This document shows, piece after piece, positions 27,681 through 36,223 of a stretch of 64,000 bases of DNA. Numbering within the stretch: position 1 is the stretch's first letter; every line of letters begins with the position of its first letter. The notes beneath the pieces were generated by a model that worked only from the letters and a program-made list of their open reading frames with translations, did no database searches and was not told the origin of the DNA. The stretch is taken from positions 2,914,001-2,978,000 of the forward strand of contig NZ_CP037745.1 of assembly GCF_004345025.1 (NCBI RefSeq), given 5' to 3'. The position numbers and the translations under genes were made by a program. The stretch is from Rheinheimera sp. D18 (GTDB lineage: Bacteria > Pseudomonadota > Gammaproteobacteria > Enterobacterales > Alteromonadaceae).

Positions 27681-28226
27681 ATGGTGCAAACAAGTGCAGA
27701 TTTGTATCAACAATTAATAAACTGGCATAAAATAAAACACACTGGCGAATGCGAAAACATTCCTTCTGCATTATCGGCGCAATATCTTAATCAGCTTGCG
27801 ACTTTAGTTTTACTACCTATATCGAAACAGTTTGGCAAACTTACAATTACCTATGGTTTTACTAGCCCAGAACTAAGTCGCTATATACAGCGTTATTCAC
27901 CATCGGGGACTGCACCAAATTTAGATCAACATGCTTGTGTCGAGGTAAACACTAAAGACATGCTAATTTGTGATCGCAACGGTGCAGCCTGTGATTTCCT
28001 AGTTAAAGGCTACGAAAACAGAATGCATGAGGTAGCACAGTATATTTGCCAGTATCTACCGTTTGATAAGCTGTATTTTTACGGTCGTAACCGACCGATT
28101 CATATTAGTGTATCGAATAAACCCTTAGGGCACTTACAGCTGATGAAAAACAGTAAAAATGGTCGACGTTATCCGGGGAAAAAAGCTTTTGATAATGACG
28201 CAATCGTTTTAGCTAACGAGCTTTGA
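27681..28226 (+). CDS. Cytoplasmic M15_3/hedgehog-fold-like protein of the phosphorothioation island
   Basis: A 181-residue protein without signal peptide. It reads like the D-Ala-D-Ala carboxypeptidase M15_3 fold: ITYGFTSPELSRYI matches the ITSGYRSPELN strand/helix. His84 (DQHACVE), Asp105 (GAACDFLV) and His141 (RPIHISVS) are possible zinc ligands, and EVAQYICQYLPFDKLYFYG matches the helix before the last ligand. The spacing between the first two ligands is longer than in typical enzymes. It is one base from the start of the methyltransferase gene, so the two are coupled. With no export signal it cannot act on cell wall; a role with DNA modification or phage proteins is inference. The fold assignment itself is by pattern only. 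Confidence 0.6.
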   Translation: MVQTSADLYQQLINWHKIKHTGECENIPSALSAQYLNQLATLVLLPISKQFGKLTITYGFTSPELSRYIQRYSPSGTAPNLDQHACVEVNTKDMLICDRNGAACDFLVKGYENRMHEVAQYICQYLPFDKLYFYGRNRPIHISVSNKPLGHLQLMKNSKNGRRYPGKKAFDNDAIVLANEL

Positions 28227-28227
28227 A

Positions 28228-30258
28228 ATGAATATAACGCAATTTAATGAACTGGTTAAACAAACAACTCTAGGTAAAAAATTACCTGATTCGATTTACC
28301 TGCACAAAGACGCCTTTAGTGCTATGCCACCGTCACTGGCAAAATTTGTTAGTGTTGTAGCTACAGCACTTAAAATAGCTGATGATGATTGGAATATAGT
28401 CAAACTTCACAAAACAGATTTTCGTTTATCTTTATTGCATTATCCTGATTTTTATACTGAAGCATATCCTGCATTACGTCAGAGTGTCACCGTAGATCTA
28501 GCTAAGCTACAACACCGCATAACACGCTATGATGAACAAGAAAACCCGCCAATTCTGCATCGTAAAGAACTCTTTATTTTGCCTACTCACCCAGAGTACG
28601 AAAATTTTTGTATGATCACGCAAGAAGGCGAAGCAGCCGGATTGTATGAAAACGCTAGAATGATTGGCTTCAAATCAAGCTGGCTGCGCTTGATTGCAAA
28701 ACATGGCTATGAGTTAATTGATGGTCGCTTGTTCCGTAGCTCTGCAGTTTTAAAAGATTCAGAAGAGAATAATATAGACCGGCATAAAACAGCTTTAGTC
28801 AGGCACGAGCTATCTGCCCCAATGAAAACCTTAGCTAAACATGGCTTTTTAGAAGGCGATTACTCTATTTTTGACTACGGCTGTGGCCGAGGTGATGATC
28901 TCAGAGAATTAGAAGCGCATGGACTAGATGCTTTAGGTTGGGACCCAAATTTCCGACCTGATACCGATAAAGTAACATCAGATGTGGTTAATCTTGGTTT
29001 TGTTATCAATGTTATCGAAGACAGGGACGAACGTATAGATGCAATATTAAACGCATGGGAACTAAGTAACAAGGTACTAGTCGTTTCAGCTATGCTAGCA
29101 AACGATAGCTACATTGCTCAGTTTCAGCCCTATAAAGATGGCGTTATTACATCTAGAAACACCTTCCAAAAATACTATACTCAGAGTGAGCTTAAAGCGT
29201 TTATAGAAACGACGCTAGATGAAAGCGCTATCGCCATTAGCCCAGGCATTTTTTATATTTTCAAAGATAAAAAGCTAGAGCAAGAATTTCAACAAAACCG
29301 GCAAAAGCGCCATTATGAATGGCGCCATTTATCAGCCCCTGAACCCGTTACAGAGACTCAGGCACGCCTACTATTTTCACAACATGAAGTATTATTAGAA
29401 TCTTTCTGGAGGCGCTGCTTAGATCTAGGGCGTATGCCAGCAGAAGATGAGCTTCAAAATTTAAAACAAGTTGCTCAAGCAGTAGGTTCAGCCAAAAAAG
29501 CACTTAAACTAGTTTGTAATTGGTATAACAAAGAAGAGCTCGAGCAAGCCGCAGCGATGCGTAAAGAAGACTTACTCGTTTACTTTGCACTAGCCATGTT
29601 TGAAAAAAGAAAGCCTTACGCACAACAACCGGAAAGTTTAAAACGCGATATAAAAACGTTCTTTGACACCTATAAAATAGCGCAACATCAAGCAGCAGAA
29701 CTGCTATTTCAAATAGCCGACAGCGAGTTAATAGAAGCTCTTTGTTTAGAAGCTATTAAATTTCTACCTGCGGGTAAAATAGGCTATGAAAATAATCTAC
29801 CTCACTCACTAACGCTACATAAAGATTTTATAACTCTTTTACCACTCACTCTAAGAGTGTATGTAGGTGCCGCTTTACAAATGTATGGCGAATTAGATGA
29901 CATTCAGCTTATTAAAATCCACATTCATTCTGGGAAAGTAACACTGCTAGGATATGAGGGCTTTGATGACTCACCATTACCTGCACTAAAAGAACGTGTA
30001 AAAATAAAAATGGCTGATCAAGATGTAGATTTTTTTGATTATATCATTTCAGAAAAGCGGCCTCTGCTATTAGACAAAATTAACTATATTGACGATACTT
30101 TTAAGGATTACCATAAACAAAAGGCTTTCAATAAACGTCTAAGTAAAGAATTATACGAAATGGAGCTTTGGAATATCTCTTATAGCCAGCTACTTATTTT
30201 GCTACTTCAGAAAAACTTAGATATTAAAGGTTATCGTTTTTTAAATGTGAAAAAATGA
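28228..30258 (+). CDS. DNA phosphorothioation-associated putative methyltransferase (TIGR04096-like)
   Basis: A 676-residue protein. A class I SAM-binding motif is at about residues 213-225 (IFDYGCGRGDDLRELE), with a following acidic loop (LGWDPNFRP) and VVNLGFVINVIEDRDER as motif II. The preceding HRKELFILPTHPEY and DRHKTALVRHELSAPMKTL segments and the long helical C-terminal half fit the family annotated as phosphorothioation-associated putative methyltransferase. Family members sit beside dnd/ssp genes, as here. Neither the methylated target nor the link to sulfur modification is established. It is coupled to the M15-like gene and converges on the PLD nuclease gene. Its AT content is higher than the core genes, consistent with transfer. 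Confidence 0.75.
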   Translation: MNITQFNELVKQTTLGKKLPDSIYLHKDAFSAMPPSLAKFVSVVATALKIADDDWNIVKLHKTDFRLSLLHYPDFYTEAYPALRQSVTVDLAKLQHRITRYDEQENPPILHRKELFILPTHPEYENFCMITQEGEAAGLYENARMIGFKSSWLRLIAKHGYELIDGRLFRSSAVLKDSEENNIDRHKTALVRHELSAPMKTLAKHGFLEGDYSIFDYGCGRGDDLRELEAHGLDALGWDPNFRPDTDKVTSDVVNLGFVINVIEDRDERIDAILNAWELSNKVLVVSAMLANDSYIAQFQPYKDGVITSRNTFQKYYTQSELKAFIETTLDESAIAISPGIFYIFKDKKLEQEFQQNRQKRHYEWRHLSAPEPVTETQARLLFSQHEVLLESFWRRCLDLGRMPAEDELQNLKQVAQAVGSAKKALKLVCNWYNKEELEQAAAMRKEDLLVYFALAMFEKRKPYAQQPESLKRDIKTFFDTYKIAQHQAAELLFQIADSELIEALCLEAIKFLPAGKIGYENNLPHSLTLHKDFITLLPLTLRVYVGAALQMYGELDDIQLIKIHIHSGKVTLLGYEGFDDSPLPALKERVKIKMADQDVDFFDYIISEKRPLLLDKINYIDDTFKDYHKQKAFNKRLSKELYEMELWNISYSQLLILLLQKNLDIKGYRFLNVKK

Positions 30259-30483
30259 CCAATCAACGGTAACCCCCTAATTTTAATGGAGGTAGGTTGT
30301 AATTACTTTATTAGTTAGATTACCAAAGAACTGTGCCGTTCTTATTACCGAGCAAATTTGTTATAACAATATATAATTAGATGCTAAACTAGCTATATAT
30401 TGTTTATTAGTTCTGACAAGATCTGGTACATCAATGTCATAGTTCAAACTAAATTCTAATAATTCAATTATGAGATAATTATT

Positions 30484-31401
30484 TTATTTAACTCTTAATA
30501 CTTCACTTCTCCCGCCAGGCACATAAACTTCAACGTCATCACTCGCATATAGTTTGATATAAAGATATAAGTTAGCCTGTATGCTTTTAATTTCTTGACG
30601 GTATGGTGCAGGATCATCAGCAAGCTTATCATGTAATAAACTAGATATTTGACCAAAGCCTAAATTTCGACCTGTTTGGTTTTCAGTAATTTGCTTTTTT
30701 AACCAACGGTATATTTTACTTGATTTAAACAAGTATGCAGCATTTAAAAAATCATCTCTGTTAGCTTCTATTTGTGCAAAAGGAAGTGAAGGGTTTAATT
30801 TATATTCATTGACATCGTTACCTGGCTTTCCTAGTGGAAAGTCAGAAACAAATAAATCAGTTGATGGTATTAAAATTGCTTCAGGCCAAACAGCAGGTAA
30901 ATTATCTTTGTCTTCGCTTTTAAGCTGCTCAAGATACTCTTCCATTTTGTCTAGTATGCTCAGGGTTAACAATGTAGATGAATCAACTATTTTTTTAATA
31001 AAGCTTTTTGATTCACAAGTCGGAGCCACCCTACTGCATGATTCTAAATTTCCTTTGCTAACGAGAGCAAGCCCTTTTCCCGTTAGATTAGCACTACCAT
31101 TAAATATCGTTTCAAAATCAATTTGGTAAATTTTTGCATGTAAGTTCGCTAGTGCTTTAACTTGAAATCCGCTATTTATGCAGTCTCTAAGCGCTGCGAA
31201 GTCACTAGCCCCCTCAGCAAAATCTTTGGGGGTAAAGCGACCAACTAACTCGACATTTGGCTTATTTTTTTCAGTTAACTGACGTAACCAGCGAGTAGCT
31301 GGCTGCGTCATAAAAGCTGAAATAATGGTTATGTGTTTACAGTTTGGAATTATCAATCCTAACTGGCGTGTTAGCTCATTATTTGAGATTAGCCCTGTCA
31401 T
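30484..31401 (-). CDS. PLD-superfamily (HKD) nuclease, SspH-like position
   Basis: A 305-residue protein with one phospholipase-D-type motif: His88 and Lys90 in NLHAKIYQID, with NGSANLTGKG following at 101-110. An N-terminal ITIISAFMTQPATRWL strand/helix is typical of this nuclease branch. Such single-HKD proteins dimerise to make one active site and cut DNA backbones. It is the last gene of a leftward three-gene operon: its ATG overlaps the GHKL ATPase stop. With the helicase and ATPase it resembles the SspFGH restriction module described for SspABCD systems, in which unmodified DNA is attacked. Which letter corresponds to which domain is from memory and uncertain. Confidence 0.75.
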   Translation of the reverse strand: MTGLISNNELTRQLGLIIPNCKHITIISAFMTQPATRWLRQLTEKNKPNVELVGRFTPKDFAEGASDFAALRDCINSGFQVKALANLHAKIYQIDFETIFNGSANLTGKGLALVSKGNLESCSRVAPTCESKSFIKKIVDSSTLLTLSILDKMEEYLEQLKSEDKDNLPAVWPEAILIPSTDLFVSDFPLGKPGNDVNEYKLNPSLPFAQIEANRDDFLNAAYLFKSSKIYRWLKKQITENQTGRNLGFGQISSLLHDKLADDPAPYRQEIKSIQANLYLYIKLYASDDVEVYVPGGRSEVLRVK

Positions 31402-33215
31402 TAAATATCATCTGGATCTAAAGACCCTGGCTCTTGAAGAAATTCGCTAATTACTATGCCCCAATCGCGGCGAATTGCATTTAAGTACTTTTTACGAGAT
31501 TCATTAGTAGTTTCATTCATTACTCGGGCAAAACCAGCAATTGCTGTTTGCATTACCTCTAGGTGCTCCTTGCCAAGCTGGCTTAAAAGTTTTTGATGAA
31601 AAATATGATTAGTATTAAATAAAACAAGTGTTAAACCTTTACTTGTTGATACATCAAAAAACGCCTCTGAGTCTCTAGCTACATCCTCAATCAAAAACCG
31701 ATTACCATTAAGTATTAGTCGTTCAGCTTTATATTGAGCTTCATCCTGAGACATTCCTCCGGCTTGGATTAAATGATCTATTATGTCATTTCTCGTCAAT
31801 TTATTATCATCATCTGCAGATTGATGACCTGATTTCTGACGATGCTCAGAACCATGCGTTGCTCTTGACGCGGCATTATCTGAAGCAGATAACAGTTCAA
31901 CACTCTCGTTCTCAACATTTCCTTTGCCTACAACATTAATTTCTTTTAATCTTCTCTCTAACTCTTTTACATGTTTAGAAATAGCATCAGTAACTTTAAA
32001 CACCTGAAGTAAAGAATCTGAATTCTCTTGTAAATCTCTTTTATACTCCGCTTCTGTATCAAAACCTGCTTGATCTGAAATTACACCCATAGAGTATGGT
32101 ATTAGCTTCACAGCATCTTGTTTATTATTAGTGACACCAAATATTGAATCTAAGGTTGGAGGGAAAGAAACCTCAATACCACAAAACCTACCTTTAAAGT
32201 TTCGTAAGTCACTTGGAATAAAACTATCACGTAGCACTAGCTCTCTATTCGCTCTCACAATAGAAACGCCAATATTTTTAGCGCAATGCTTACCCCAAAA
32301 GGTTGCACCTAAAGATCCTGAGGTTGTTTTAAGTATAAAGTTTGCTATGCTCGCTTTTACTATAGAAGTAGTGATAGTTACGTTGTCTTCTTTTTTGTTA
32401 CCTTGCTCATCAAAATATTCTACTGGAATTATCTCCTCATCCACTTTTTCAAAAAAAGCTTCATTTTGATAATCCCCAGGAAGATGAGGTAAAGATGTAT
32501 TTTTTAACAAATACATTGGATCATTTGCTTTAAATGTGTTTCTTTCATAAGCACTAATATTATCATTACCAGACTTTCGATATGTAATGCTATCGATCCT
32601 GATTTTTTCATTACTTATAAAATTTCGATACATACGACCAACTAAAAGCTCGCAATGACGATATATTGATCTACCTGTTTTCCAGGTAAGTCTGTCAAGT
32701 TTAGACCAAATAATTAAAGTGCCTGAATCTGGAATTTTTGAAAAAAATGCTTTTTGATATTTATTTGGAATTAGAGAAGGTTGAGGCTCAGGAATTGTTT
32801 CTAAAGCACCAGTTTTCATTTCATCAACATCTAAATACGTATGATTAGGTATATTTCCATCTTGCCAACTCCAGACATCCACCCTTTTACACTGTGAAAT
32901 TGAGGAGTTAGGTAAACCCATACCAAACTTACCCATTCCTCCATTGTCATTTCGGTTAGTGCCGCCACCAAACTGCATAGCAACTCTAAGAGTATTTACA
33001 TCCATACCAATACCATTATCCCAAAGAGATATTTCTGATACAGTATAATTTTTACGCTCTTTTTGCTGCTCCTCTATAAAACCAACTTCTACGCGGCTTG
33101 CTGTTGCTTGCAGGCTATTGTCAATTAACTCAGCTAATGCGTAAGCTGTGTTATTATAACCATTATCACGTAGTGACTCGATTACAGTTTCAGCACTTAA
33201 AAACCTATTACTCAT
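31401..33215 (-). CDS. GHKL-type ATPase of the putative restriction module
   Basis: A 604-residue protein with a Hsp90/MutL/MORC-type ATP site: the N box ELIDNSLQA (Glu29 to Asn33), the G1 box LWDNGIGMD (about 65-72) and the lid GMGKFGMGLPNSS. The middle region contains SLGATFWGKHCAKNIGVSIV, a transducer-like segment found in prokaryotic MORC-like proteins. The C-terminal third is helical with a charged, Ser-rich linker (about 440-480). It shares single-base stop/start overlaps with both the helicase upstream and the PLD nuclease downstream, so the three are made together. It would use ATP-driven dimer closure on DNA to control the nuclease. The domain call is firm; the Ssp role is inferred from context. 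Confidence 0.8.
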   Translation of the reverse strand: MSNRFLSAETVIESLRDNGYNNTAYALAELIDNSLQATASRVEVGFIEEQQKERKNYTVSEISLWDNGIGMDVNTLRVAMQFGGGTNRNDNGGMGKFGMGLPNSSISQCKRVDVWSWQDGNIPNHTYLDVDEMKTGALETIPEPQPSLIPNKYQKAFFSKIPDSGTLIIWSKLDRLTWKTGRSIYRHCELLVGRMYRNFISNEKIRIDSITYRKSGNDNISAYERNTFKANDPMYLLKNTSLPHLPGDYQNEAFFEKVDEEIIPVEYFDEQGNKKEDNVTITTSIVKASIANFILKTTSGSLGATFWGKHCAKNIGVSIVRANRELVLRDSFIPSDLRNFKGRFCGIEVSFPPTLDSIFGVTNNKQDAVKLIPYSMGVISDQAGFDTEAEYKRDLQENSDSLLQVFKVTDAISKHVKELERRLKEINVVGKGNVENESVELLSASDNAASRATHGSEHRQKSGHQSADDDNKLTRNDIIDHLIQAGGMSQDEAQYKAERLILNGNRFLIEDVARDSEAFFDVSTSKGLTLVLFNTNHIFHQKLLSQLGKEHLEVMQTAIAGFARVMNETTNESRKKYLNAIRRDWGIVISEFLQEPGSLDPDDI

Positions 33216-34861
33216 TAATTATTATCCTTTTCTGACCACATATCATTCCAATATCCGAACGCTATACTAATACTTTGAAATTCTGGTATATCGTCCATCA
33301 CTGTATAGATATTGCATTCCCTATTGCCACCACTTTTATATCCCCGCATAGCTCTACCTGCCATTTGTAAATATTGAACTAAAGAATTCATAGGCTTGGC
33401 GATAACAGTAACATTCGTTTTTGGTGCATCGAAGCCTGCTGTTAACACATTGAAATTAACAAGTACTTGTAAATCACCTTTTTTGTATTGTGAAATCTTA
33501 GCTCTTCGGCTTTCTGGAGAGTCATTTTTACTATCAATAGATGCAACTTTAACTCCCTGATAAGCTAATGCTGTCGCAAGATTGACGCCATGTTCTACGG
33601 TACAGGCAAAAACTATTATTTGAGATTTTTTTTTGCATTCGTCAATAATTGTATTAAGGATCATTCGATTTCGAGCTAAATTACTAGCTAAAGCAGTCAT
33701 TGTTTTAACTCCTCCAGCATCTCTTAATTCATAAGCTGAAATACTAGAGTGGTCATAATTTAAAGATTTAAAATTAGCTTTTGCTAAGTAACCTTTTTCA
33801 ACCAAGTAATCAATCGGAGATAAATACCCTGATATTCTCATTGATATTTTATTGTTAAAGAAAAAATTTGCTAACCTAGTATCCTCTTCTGTGAGTCCTT
33901 CTTCAGAATAGCTACGCCCAGGTGTAGCTGTTAATCCTACTAAGTCGGCATGAAACCTTTCATTCTCTATGAAGTCCTGTACAACCTTCTGAAATTCTGG
34001 CGCTACACTCTTATGGGCTTCGTCAAAAATAACTAATGTTACCTTTTCAGCTAATTGCTTATAAAGCAATTGCAATTGCCTAGAGTTACTTTTTCTTAGA
34101 CCCAAAAACTTATGTAAGCCTGCAACCACAAAGCCTGAGTCAATGCCACTAAGGCTCTCATTGGAATTGGAGTAGAAACCATAAAGTGACGTAGGTCGAT
34201 TACCTAAGGATTTCCATGCTTTACAAAACTCGGTGTAAGCTTGAGAGCAAAGCTCTTCACGATCTGCAAGCCATAATACGACATTGTTATCTGATTCCCT
34301 GAGATGTTCTGAAGCGATATTCATCGCAGTACGTGTTTTTCCAGACCCTGTGGGTAAGTGGATAAGAACTCTCTTCTTTCCTTGCTTAAGATAACTAAAC
34401 ACTTGTTTACAGATATCTTGTTGGTAGGAGTAAAGGCCATAATCTGGATTGATCCGAGCCAAACTCTCAAGTTTACTTTCTTGCTCTACTTTGTTTGAAT
34501 AGAATTCTAACAACCCTAAAACTGAAGCAAACCCTTTGGGGTTTGTTTCAGACCAACTTATAATTGCATTGTAATGCTCTGGTGTAACTTGGGTCGCATT
34601 GAGGACTAGTGTAGGAAAAAGCTCAGCGAGTAGCTGTGGAGATAGTCGTTCAATCAATTTATTTCGGAGTGATTTGTCAAAAACAAAATCAACCTGCTTA
34701 ACACACGCAACAACAGCTGCTAACTTATTTTTACTATAATAGTTATGTTCTGCCACTTGGTTTTCATGACCATCAAGACTAAGAGCAAAAGCAATAGAGC
34801 TTTTTGGCAGAAAATTAAGTAATTCATCTTCTGAGAAATTTGTGAGTAATTTTGTAAGCAT
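33215..34861 (-). CDS. SF2 DEAH-type helicase of the putative restriction module
   Basis: A 548-residue helicase. An N-terminal segment of about 140 residues of unknown fold precedes the helicase core. Motif I is LPTGSGKTRTAMN (GSGKT at 172-176), motif II LVIFDEAHKS, motif III GLTATPGRS, and motif VI QMAGRAMRG, with VLTAGFDAP before it, as in type I/III restriction translocases. It is the first gene of the leftward operon with the GHKL ATPase and PLD nuclease. It is divergent from sspB, from which a 405-base gap separates it. It would translocate on or open phage DNA that lacks phosphorothioate marks. It fits SspF of SspABCD-SspFGH systems, though I cannot check identity. Confidence 0.82.
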   Translation of the reverse strand: MLTKLLTNFSEDELLNFLPKSSIAFALSLDGHENQVAEHNYYSKNKLAAVVACVKQVDFVFDKSLRNKLIERLSPQLLAELFPTLVLNATQVTPEHYNAIISWSETNPKGFASVLGLLEFYSNKVEQESKLESLARINPDYGLYSYQQDICKQVFSYLKQGKKRVLIHLPTGSGKTRTAMNIASEHLRESDNNVVLWLADREELCSQAYTEFCKAWKSLGNRPTSLYGFYSNSNESLSGIDSGFVVAGLHKFLGLRKSNSRQLQLLYKQLAEKVTLVIFDEAHKSVAPEFQKVVQDFIENERFHADLVGLTATPGRSYSEEGLTEEDTRLANFFFNNKISMRISGYLSPIDYLVEKGYLAKANFKSLNYDHSSISAYELRDAGGVKTMTALASNLARNRMILNTIIDECKKKSQIIVFACTVEHGVNLATALAYQGVKVASIDSKNDSPESRRAKISQYKKGDLQVLVNFNVLTAGFDAPKTNVTVIAKPMNSLVQYLQMAGRAMRGYKSGGNRECNIYTVMDDIPEFQSISIAFGYWNDMWSEKDNN

Positions 34862-35266
34862 TTTAGTCCCTTAAAAAAACATAACTTTATCCCCTTAAAT
34901 CTGAGATTCTGAAGAAATTCAAATTATTGATTAAAGAGTTAATTTTATTAAACTATTTCCCCATAATTGCTAAACATTACAATACTCTTTTCATTCCTTC
35001 AAGGGAATTAAAGCTCTTTTACCTATCGCAATACTTTATTCCTAGTTTATAAACAGTTTTCGCTGAACTAAGTGTGTTAATTTAACTACAAAACTAGGAT
35101 ATATTAAAGTTCAAACCATTAATTTTAATCAACTTATTTAGTTAGCGTAAGCTTTACTGTATAAAACCGTTATAATTTATGTTCGATGTAATGAATGACC
35201 CTCGCCTCTATCATAATCTAGGAATTCACGCTAACATTGGACAATTTCTCCAGGAGCAGTTCAGGT
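34862..35266. promoter_or_regulatory. Divergent promoter region between modification and restriction modules
   Basis: An AT-rich gap that must hold promoters for the sspB operon and the leftward helicase operon. A TATAAT at 35171-35176 is a candidate -10 for the rightward operon, without a clear -35. A 32-codon open frame (35179-35277) overlaps the sspB start in another frame and has no ribosome site. No strong palindrome is visible. Confidence 0.5.
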
Positions 35267-36223
35267 ATGAAAGCTAGATTTACAGGGCATGACACCTTTC
35301 CCTTACGCTATGGATGGTTGTTTAAAGCAATTAATCATTTGAATTCTAACGGTAAATTCTCAAGTACAGATGAAGAAAGTATTCGTCATTCAATAGTTGA
35401 GTTAGGCGTTGGTAAAAATATGGTGAAAGCAATTCAGTATTGGGCTGAATCAAGCAACATCATTGAAGCTGATCGTGTTGAAGGTACTTTTGTGCATACA
35501 GCTTCTGAGAATGGCAGTTATTTATTTGGTGACGGCTCTGGCGACTGCGGGCAAGATCCTTATCTAGAGTTACCGGGCTCTATCTGGCTACTTCACTTTT
35601 GGTTAAATTTTAATAGCGATCAACTCACGGCTTACCGATACTTTTTTAACTATTCAAATGTTCAGCACTTTGAAAAGTCAAAACTTGTAGATGATTGTTT
35701 TGAAGATGCAAAGCGATTAGTTAGGACTGAATTAGGAAATATATCAACTATAAAAAAAGACATTGACTGTTTTCTAAACTCTTACAGTAAAAAAGTGAAA
35801 GCAAGTACGGTAAAAAAAGCGACAAAAGTTGATGAGGATCATTTTACTTCTCCGCTAGCTGAGCTTAATTTAATTCAAGATAACGGTGGTGGCTTTTATA
35901 TTAGTAATTTGAATGAACGTTCTGAACTTCCTGTTGAGATTTTTATTTTTGCCTTACTTGAGTTCTTCAAGGTCGAAACTAAAGAGTCTAATGTAAGTAC
36001 TATCGACTTTGATTCCTTACTTACTAAGCCGTGTTCGCCTGGACGTATTTTTAGATTGTCAGAGTCAGGACTTGGTCAAAAGCTTGATGAGGTACAAGAG
36101 CTTACTAATAAAGAAATTTCATGGGTTGATTCTTTAGGTCTTAGACAAGTTAACATTTCTACTGAAGCAAAAGATAATGCAATCACATACTTAAATATTT
36201 ATTACGGTAAATACAATGTCTAA
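35267..36223 (+). CDS. sspB: SspB-like DUF4007 protein of the phosphorothioation system
   Basis: The 318-residue product starts at the ATG at 35267; DUF4007 begins immediately (RFTGHDTFPLRYGWLFKA), and AGGAG at 35252-35256 is ten bases upstream. A TTG at 35237 would add ten non-conserved residues. Other DUF4007 features are VELGVGKNMVKAIQYW and the LPGSIWLLHFWLN segment. In SspABCD systems SspB is reported to nick DNA and is needed for single-strand phosphorothioation. It overlaps the ATPase gene by eight bases, giving a compact sspB-sspC-sspD operon. Identification of the domain is good; assignment to Ssp rests on the whole gene set. Confidence 0.85.
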   Translation: MKARFTGHDTFPLRYGWLFKAINHLNSNGKFSSTDEESIRHSIVELGVGKNMVKAIQYWAESSNIIEADRVEGTFVHTASENGSYLFGDGSGDCGQDPYLELPGSIWLLHFWLNFNSDQLTAYRYFFNYSNVQHFEKSKLVDDCFEDAKRLVRTELGNISTIKKDIDCFLNSYSKKVKASTVKKATKVDEDHFTSPLAELNLIQDNGGGFYISNLNERSELPVEIFIFALLEFFKVETKESNVSTIDFDSLLTKPCSPGRIFRLSESGLGQKLDEVQELTNKEISWVDSLGLRQVNISTEAKDNAITYLNIYYGKYNV

